From Pleurostoma richardsiae (Eukaryota; Ascomycota; Sordariomycetes; Calosphaeriales; Pleurostomataceae), in assembly GCA_030052745.1 (NCBI GenBank), contig JANBVO010000006.1, positions 682,001-746,000 of the forward strand: 64,000 nucleotides of DNA, read 5' to 3'. The position numbers and the translations under genes are program-made. This document shows, piece after piece, positions 58,031-64,000 of this stretch (its first letter is position 1; each line of letters opens with the position of its first letter). Under the pieces are notes generated by a model that was given only the letters and a program-made list of their open reading frames with translations, was not told the origin of the DNA and searched no databases.

Positions 58031-59740
58031 ATGTTCCTACACGCGGGGGCCAGCCTGCATGGCCACGAATACTCAAATCGACCAGCGTCGGCCTCCCCGG
58101 CTGCACCCCAGCAGCGACGGCCAACATTTCTTCGATCGGCCTTCACCAGCCCGCTCTCTCGCCAGCACACTGTTGCAGACGAGAAGGTCGACAAGATCAT
58201 CCAGACGCCTTCAACACCACCGCCACCTCGACGCCCCCTTTCTCTTGTGTACACCCGACCCTTATCCGACATTCTATTCTCACACTATTACAATCCCCCG
58301 CCAGAATCTCAACCCAGGCCTCATGTGCAGGCAGCGCCAGTCGTGCGCTTCCGCGAGCCCGAGAGGATTGAGACGCCAGAGCCCTCCATGAGCGAAGACG
58401 AGCCCTCATTCTATGACTCCGACGCCAGCCAGTCGACGACACTGAGTGGCCGGCGGAAGAAGCGGACCCGCGCTCCCCGTCAGAGCAGCGTCTACCTCAT
58501 TGCCGTCCCTGCCCCACGCTTGGGCGTCAAGCAACAGCTGCTCTCACGCCTACGACCCAAGCTTCGCATGCAGCTTCAGCTGCTCTCAGCCGACCGGCGT
58601 CCCCGGCCTACCATTGACGTATTTCCTTCGTCGCTGATCGCTAGCGGCCCGCTCACGGCCGCGCGGTATATCCGGAGCTTCCCACGACTGTTCCGGATGA
58701 AGGGCGAATTGTGTCGCGACGATATGATCCTGGTGAAGAGCGATGACTATGACTCGCCTACCGATGCTTCTAGTGACAGCGAGGAGACTGACGTTTTCGA
58801 GAGGCGGGAGCTGGTCGCAGTCCTGAGCCCGCTGAAGAGACAGGACAGGGCGGAGATAGTGCTCGCGGACGGGTCGGTGTGGGTGGCCACGCCGCTCTTG
58901 ACGGGATCTTACGACTTTGTCCATACGGATGCGTATGGCAATACAACGACGGCGCGGTGGGCGCGGAGGACGGCTACAGCAAAGGCGCCAGGCAGGAGTA
59001 GTCCGACACCTTCAATGATGGCAGCGAGAACGCGGACGCCGCCCCCCGAGACCGACTATCGATACACTTTTAGCATTATCAACCCACTATCACGACGACA
59101 CCCCGTCCTAGCGACCCTCACCCAAAGCACGCTGGACATTCAAGAGACCTACACGACCGTATCCTCCTCGCAAGGACGATACCCACCAACACGGCCGCTG
59201 AGCAGAGCAAGCTCCCCGAGCTCGGCCTTTCCTACCCCACTATCACCCGAGCCCTCAGCAGAGAGGACAACGCACCCCGTCGACGAGGCCACCAAGAATC
59301 TCATTACCATTACCGCCATCTGGTTGGCTCTGAGACTAGGGCCACCTCCCGAGCCGAAAGAAGTGTTTGAGCCACCCAGCCCCGATCCCTCGACGCCTTC
59401 GTCCTTCTCCCCCCAGTTCCCAGGCGGCAGTAACGGCAGCACGATAATAACCCTTCCGAGGCGGAGCACGAGCTCGGCATCGCCCGCTCCCTCGACCGGC
59501 GTACCGAGAAGGGCGACCAGTTCAGGAGCGGCGTTTATGCAGCGGCGGATGCAGCAACAACAACAGCAACAACAGCTGCAACAGCAACAGCAGCAGCAGC
59601 AGCAGCAGCAGTCCGGCGACATGAGCGATCACGAGGACGGCGGCGCGCCGCTAAGGCCGGCCCGGCCGCCGGTGGATAATAATCAGGCTGCGCAGAAGCA
59701 GAAGCGCAGGATGAGCTGGTTCAGGAAGCTGACGCACTAG
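58031..59740 (+). CDS. conserved-looking hypothetical protein with polyQ tract
   Basis: Single exon, 569 residues, ATG in a good context (catcATGTTC). No domain recognised. A disordered N-terminus with SP/TP motifs and LVYTRPLSDILFSHYY leads to a folded-looking central part: SSVYLIAVPAPRLGVKQQLL, YIRSFPRLFRMKGELCRDD, an acidic patch (SPTDASSDSEETDVF), RAEIVLADGSVWVATPLLTG and SYDFVHTDAYGNTTTARWAR, then YRYTFSIINPLSRRHPVLAT and a helix ATKNLITITAIWLALRLG. The rest is Pro/Ser-rich, holds about 20 consecutive Gln with one Leu and ends with the basic MSWFRKLTH. The ordered middle resembles a conserved fungal domain that I cannot name, so the gene is probably real and cytosolic. Expression timing and role cannot be read from the sequence. 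Confidence 0.85.
   Translation: MFLHAGASLHGHEYSNRPASASPAAPQQRRPTFLRSAFTSPLSRQHTVADEKVDKIIQTPSTPPPPRRPLSLVYTRPLSDILFSHYYNPPPESQPRPHVQAAPVVRFREPERIETPEPSMSEDEPSFYDSDASQSTTLSGRRKKRTRAPRQSSVYLIAVPAPRLGVKQQLLSRLRPKLRMQLQLLSADRRPRPTIDVFPSSLIASGPLTAARYIRSFPRLFRMKGELCRDDMILVKSDDYDSPTDASSDSEETDVFERRELVAVLSPLKRQDRAEIVLADGSVWVATPLLTGSYDFVHTDAYGNTTTARWARRTATAKAPGRSSPTPSMMAARTRTPPPETDYRYTFSIINPLSRRHPVLATLTQSTLDIQETYTTVSSSQGRYPPTRPLSRASSPSSAFPTPLSPEPSAERTTHPVDEATKNLITITAIWLALRLGPPPEPKEVFEPPSPDPSTPSSFSPQFPGGSNGSTIITLPRRSTSSASPAPSTGVPRRATSSGAAFMQRRMQQQQQQQQLQQQQQQQQQQQSGDMSDHEDGGAPLRPARPPVDNNQAAQKQKRRMSWFRKLTH
59552..59611 (+). repeat. CAG/CAA tract coding polyglutamine
   Basis: Twenty codons of CAG or CAA with one CTG (Leu) in the middle. 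The left part mixes CAA and CAG, the right part is mostly pure CAG, the part most prone to slippage. It is in frame within the hypothetical protein, so length variants would change protein length by whole residues. Confidence 0.85.
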
Positions 59741-61021
59741 GCGTGCTGCAATGTGTACCATACAAATGGAGAGGCGGTCTGAAAGGCCGGGCCTTATCTT
59801 TCTTATTCTTGCTGTACTATGCACCTGCGTCAAGGGCTTGCAATCCGACGGGCTATGGTCGTCCAGACCAGCTGTATCTGGGATGGGAAGGGCCACAGGT
59901 GTTCAAAAGAATGGCGTTGTTGTCTTCGTATACCCCCCCAACATTCCGTCGCTACGACGACTTCTTGTTCAATAACAGATATCTCCTCCGCCTCATCTCG
60001 TGTGAATGTGACATGATGCGTGACGTGGTCCAGCCTTTTAAGCTTCTCAACCCCTGTGCTGCCTTGCATCCTGCCACCCCTGGCAGTGGGACCTGGGCTC
60101 ACAGATCCACCTCGTCTACCTGGTGATGCCCCTTCTGGAAGATCTATAAATGTTCCACGCAATCTCGCGTCCTCTGAACCCCTGTGGGCAGCACTGACAT
60201 TAGCTCGTGGGCGCCTCACCCAACCGGCCGATAGCGAGTCGTCCGATCGCTCGCTCCCCCGGCCGGCAAGGGTCGATCGGACGATATGAACCCGCTGGCT
60301 GGCAACCTCCCGGCCGGGCCTAGCGCCGGTCCATCCGCTTCCCCCGTCACCGCCTCACTTTTCCCGTCGCACCGGCTGGCTCCGGCTCGAGACTCTCGCA
60401 GCAGCGGATACGGATACGGAATAAAGCCCATGGCGGTGACAGGACAACGCATCTGGCTTCTCTCTTTTTACCCCCAAGCCAATTCCGCAAAAGAGGGTCG
60501 TTACGCGTCCTCCTCTGGAGATCTCGCTTCCGCCCCGTCCGCGTCTCGCTCTTATCTCTCCAGACCGCCTATCATCGCGGCCTAACTCTCCATGCATCAT
60601 GCGAGATATGGCGGTGAGAGGAAGTCTCCTCCTGCGTTCCGCCCAACGCAGGTCTCACCGCGCCTGCGTCGCTGGGGCTGCTCTTGCTACTGGGTCACCC
60701 CGGAGCCAGGCCTACCCCATGGTGTGTGAGTGAAGGAGACAACAGTCGGCCGCCGGGCTTGGCAGTGGTCCTCCAGGCCACAAACCTCTTTCGTTTCTTG
60801 TTTGTTTTCCTGGTCTCGTTAGAATGTGCTGCTTGCTTTTCTTGCCATGCATGCGTGTCTCAGACCGCTCGCTCTGCTCGTTGGCTGATCTGTGCGCCGA
60901 TCTGGCCCGGGGACGATACCGGCTGCGCCAGAGATGCCATGTCTTGCCTAGGAGGGCCGCCTCATAGCATTGCAAGCTTCCTCCAGGATAGGGTGGGCTT
61001 TTCGTTCTTCTTTCGAGAGGC
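59741..61021. other. intergenic, 3' side of the polyQ gene
   Basis: No supported gene. A TATA-like context is absent. Short open frames near 60286-60585 and 60684-61088 have low-complexity or cysteine-scattered composition without a recognisable motif. Confidence 0.45.
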
Positions 61022-61698
61022 ATGCAAGCCTCCGATGTCTTACTTTGCACATCGTCCCCCAGCGATGGCGGAGGGAAGGAACTGGTAACACCTGGCTCGC
61101 CGTGTCTTATGCTCAGACATTCATTGGCTCGACTGTCCTACTGCTCTGACCGTCTTAACCTCAGTATGGCAGGTCCAATCACCCTGAATCCCTCCTCCCG
61201 CTCATCTCCACCGGTATCGCACACTCTCATCGAGGACGGCGTCCTGCTCGAGCCTCAAACGCCAACAACGACTCTAATGGTTCCGCTTTCTGTACTATCC
61301 TTCCAAGTGCTGAGAGGCATGACATCCTCGTCCTGCACATGCTCGTCATCGTGGTTAGTATTGTAGATCAGCTGTACAAGCTTGTCCTCGGCGTACGGAC
61401 ATCAAAGAGTAAGTTCAAAAAGAGGATCGAAATGGCTGAAACCTACTACAAGATCCGCACTATCAGTGGCTTTCCTACCGTTGGAGCAGACGACCTGGGT
61501 CTGGCCCCGGTAACAGTCGAGTTGTGTGTCTCGTGTCACGGCTTCGATATCCTGAGACTGACGCGACGACGGTATGTCCGAGGCAATGCGTATCTTGAAG
61601 CGCAGGCCTCTCGGCGCAGAAACTCAAAATCAGGTAAAGTAGATTGGCTATCACGACAAAATACGGGAGCCCGGCGGTACGCCCCTCTACGTATATGA
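61022..61698 (+). CDS. weak candidate: spliced gene fragment
   Basis: A frame from an ATG at 61022 (MQASDVLLCTSSPSDGGGKE) reaches a GTAACA donor at 61085. A strong acceptor (CTGACCGTCTTAACCTCAG) ends at 61164, and from 61165 the same phase continues for 178 codons to a stop at 61698. The second part holds a helical, coding-like stretch: SAERHDILVLHMLVIVVSIV, DQLYKLVLGVRTSK and FKKRIEMAETYYKIRTISGF. That layout recalls the C-terminal helix region of some fungal zinc-cluster regulators, but no Cys6 motif is visible upstream, so the identity is open. It may be the surviving end of a longer or decayed gene. It runs convergently toward the nitrite reductase gene. Confidence 0.3.
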
Positions 61699-62245
61699 TA
61701 GAGACCAGCGATCATCGACGGATAACTTGACTTGAGGTTGCTTATATCTACTACGTATCATCTCACTTGGCGTACCTTGAGGCGTTTGCTTGGCAGACGA
61801 CTACTCAGAAGACCAGACTATGCTGTTAGCACACTCTTCCAACTTGCTTACCTACCTACCGACGTATGAACATGAACGGTGTGACCAGCAATGGCTTAGT
61901 AGCCGGTAGACGTCGTCACTTTTCTGAGGCATAGGACAAGTAGTGACAAGCTATAACGCCAATAGCAGCACTCTTTCGTATTGTTATGGGACGTCGATGG
62001 GGAAATGACAGGGACAGCTTCTGTTAAGCAGGAACGTCAAGACAAGGTGAGGAGACAGAAACCAATATTCAACATGCTCATACCTCCTCATCGCAGCCCA
62101 TCATCATCTTTCGACGCCAACTCCCCTTTATCCAAAGCTGAAAAAGCACACATATACCTTCCTTCCCAGCTGAGCCCATGTTCTCTAGTTTATATCATCA
62201 ACTCCATCATCAAACCATCATCCTCCCCGAACTCCCGCCATCCCC
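61699..62245. other. intergenic, 3' side of the nitrite reductase gene
   Basis: About 550 bases without a gene; AT-richer than its surroundings (for example 61740-61800 and 62090-62220), as expected for a 3' UTR and polyadenylation zone of the minus-strand nitrite reductase transcript. Confidence 0.5.
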
Positions 62246-64000
62246 TCACCAGTCCGGCGCGGCACCACACCCCCCACCAGCCATGAGCTCGACCGGCTTC
62301 CGCATCGGCAGCTCCACGTGCGGCCGCACGCCGGGCCTCTTGCCCCTGTGGCCCCTGAAGTCGATCTTCCTGTCCAGCTCCTCGTACGGCGCCGCCCCCG
62401 CCTCCCCCTTCTTCACCATCCACCGCTTCGTCCCCAGCGCCGCGTCCAGCTCCTCCACCGGCGGCAGCTTCGCGTACACCATGCCGTCCGCCCGCTCCTC
62501 CACCTCGAACGTCGCGATCGACACCTCCGCGTCGTTGCGGCACTCCCCGCTCGCCAGGTCGTAGTTGCGCTTGTGGTGCGGGCACGACACCCACGGCGCG
62601 CCCCGCGCCTTGTCGCACGAGTCGTTGCCGTTCGTCTTGGCCACCGAGTCCGCGCTGCCGCCGTCCTTGTTGTTGATGTCCTCGCCGATGAGCCCGTCCG
62701 AAAGTACGAACGCCCGCTTGTGCGGGCACATCTGCTGCGTGCAGAAGTACCGCCCCCGCACACGGAACACCGCCAGCTGCGTGTCGCCGCGCTTGACCGT
62801 CGCGCTCGCGCCGTTGGGCGAGTCGTCTGCGCCCGCGAAGTGCGACGCCGCGACGACGGGCTGCCACGTCGTCGACGACCAGCGGCTCCGCAGGCCCCTG
62901 AAGTCCTCCTTGGCGGAGTCCCGCGCCCAGAAGACCGGCCGCGGCTGGTCCCGGTCGCGCTCCACCTCGACGGCCTCGACAGTCTCGTCCGTGTTGGCGA
63001 ACTGCCTGAACTTGGCGGCGATGGCCGGGTCGCGGATCGCCTCGGCCCACTCGTCGAAGAAGGAGTCGACGAGCTCCTGCATCTGCGCTTCGAGCGAGGC
63101 GTTGATGCCTAGTTTGTCCTCGAGGATCACCTCCTGCAGGTACTTGATACCGCCGGGCAGGCCCTCAATCCAGCGAGCCGTCCGCTGGAGCTTGTCGGCC
63201 GTGCGGATGTAGAACATGAGATAGCGGTCTAGGATGGGGATCACCTCTGAGGGAGGCACGTCCTTGGCCAGGAGTTCCGAGTGCTTAGGCTTGGCGCCGC
63301 CGTTGCCGGCTACGAAGATGTTGAACCCCTTCTCCGTCGCGATGAGGCCGAAGCTAGACGTGATATGTTAGCACCACGAGAGAAAACAACTAGACGAGTG
63401 CTAGACTTACTCCTTGTTCTGCGCCTCGGCGCACTCGCGTACACAGCCGCTGACGCCGCCCTTGATCTTGTGCGGGGCGCGGATGCTCTTGTACCGCTCC
63501 TCAAGCCGGACAGCCATGCCGACGCTGTCGCCGACGCCGAAGCGGCACCACGTGGTGCCGACGCAGCTCTTGACCGTGCGCAGCGACTTGGCGTACGCGT
63601 GGCCGCTCTCCATGCCCGCGTCGACCAGGCGCCTCCAGATGTCGAGCAGGTCCTGCTTCTTGGCGCCGAACATGTCGATGCGCTGGCCGCCGGTAATCTT
63701 GGTGTAGAGGCCGTACTTCTTGGCCACCTCGCCCATGATGATCAGCTTGTCCGGGGTGATCTCGCCGGCCGAGACGCGCGGCACGACGCTGAAGGTGCCG
63801 TTGCGCTGGATGTTGCCCAGGAAGCGGTCGTTGGTGTCCTGCAAGCCGTGATGCGGCTTGTCCATGACGTGCTTGTTCCACAGGCTGGCGAAGATGCTCG
63901 CCACCGCCGGCTTGCACGCCTCGCACCCCAGCGAGTCCTTGTCGTTGCCCGCCTCGCGCATGACGTCCTTGAGCGTCTTGAGCCGCTTGACCATGACGAT
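62246..64000 (-). CDS. niiA: NAD(P)H nitrite reductase large subunit, partial (5' end outside)
   Basis: Minus-strand gene cut by the right edge: exon 64000-63411 and last exon 63353-62246, joined by a 57-base intron that restores QNKDFGLIATEKGF. The visible part opens inside the protein with a BFD-like [2Fe-2S] segment (LGCEACKPAVASIF), then the siroheme/4Fe-4S nitrite-reducing domain with SCVGTTWCRFGVGDS (C-x5-C) and GCVRECAEAQNK (C-x3-C). It ends in a Rieske-type NirD domain (CTQQMCPHKRAF, SCPHHKRNYDL: C-x-H and C-x2-H ligands). The N-terminal FAD and NAD(P)H domains must lie beyond 64000. It reduces nitrite to ammonium in the cytosol, using six electrons, as the second step of nitrate assimilation; the equivalent Neurospora gene is nit-6. 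Nitrate and GATA-factor control would be in the promoter, outside this window. Confidence 0.96.

Noticed and set aside
62190-63112. Long alternative frames over the Rieske part of nitrite reductase on both strands
   Set aside because: Same high-GC effect; the nitrite reductase frame carries all the conserved motifs.

Overview
The window reads as nuclear DNA of a filamentous ascomycete (Pezizomycotina, most likely a Sordariomycete). The reasons are: genes interrupted by short introns of about 50-115 bases with GTRNGT donors and CTAAC/CTGAC branch-like sites just before the acceptor; long intergenic spaces without operons; and typical fungal families (AA9 LPMO, GH43 arabinosidase, a VosA velvet regulator, a fused nitrite reductase with a Rieske domain, a DUF7726 protein). 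I rebuilt exon structures by matching reading frames, splice phases and family motifs; no transcript data were available. Layout: a possible gene tail (2-88); a small repeat-bearing protein (670-1131, -); a four-TM DUF2456-like membrane protein (2344-3174, -); a secreted GH43 arabinosidase (4185-5479, -); an Artemis/SNM1-type DNA-repair nuclease in nine exons (6122-8501, -); a DUF7726 nuclear protein (9232-10512, -); an AA9 lytic polysaccharide monooxygenase (12139-13209, +); and a large RBR E3 ubiquitin ligase (15657-18572, +). A gene-poor stretch of about 15 kb (18573-33498) then leads to the velvet regulator VosA (33499-35028, +). After it come a CorA-like transporter (38202-40134, -), an orphan 146-residue protein (40833-41413, -), a large protein joining a kinase-like domain to a vWA domain (43443-46999, +), a YTH m6A-reader homologue (49149-52503, -), the GPI mannosyltransferase Gpi18/PIG-V (53308-54844, -), a polyQ hypothetical protein (58031-59740, +) and the 3' two-thirds of the nitrite reductase large subunit (62246-64000, -), which runs off the window. 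The genes do not form one pathway. GH43 and AA9 both act on plant cell wall polysaccharide, which fits a saprotroph or plant-associated fungus, but they lie 7 kb apart with DNA-repair and unknown genes between, so this is no obvious cluster. Nothing resembles a secondary-metabolite cluster, a CRISPR array, an intact transposon or a viral insertion, and I recognised no tRNA or rRNA gene. The most unusual items are the kinase-vWA fusion (degenerate glycine loop, HGD and DPG in place of HRD and DFG), the RBR ligase with an extra RING-like cysteine cluster ahead of its RBR unit, the very large space upstream of vosA with a few weak candidate small genes, a repeated GTACWGTAC palindrome found only between genes, and an in-frame 75-base candidate intron in the YTH gene.
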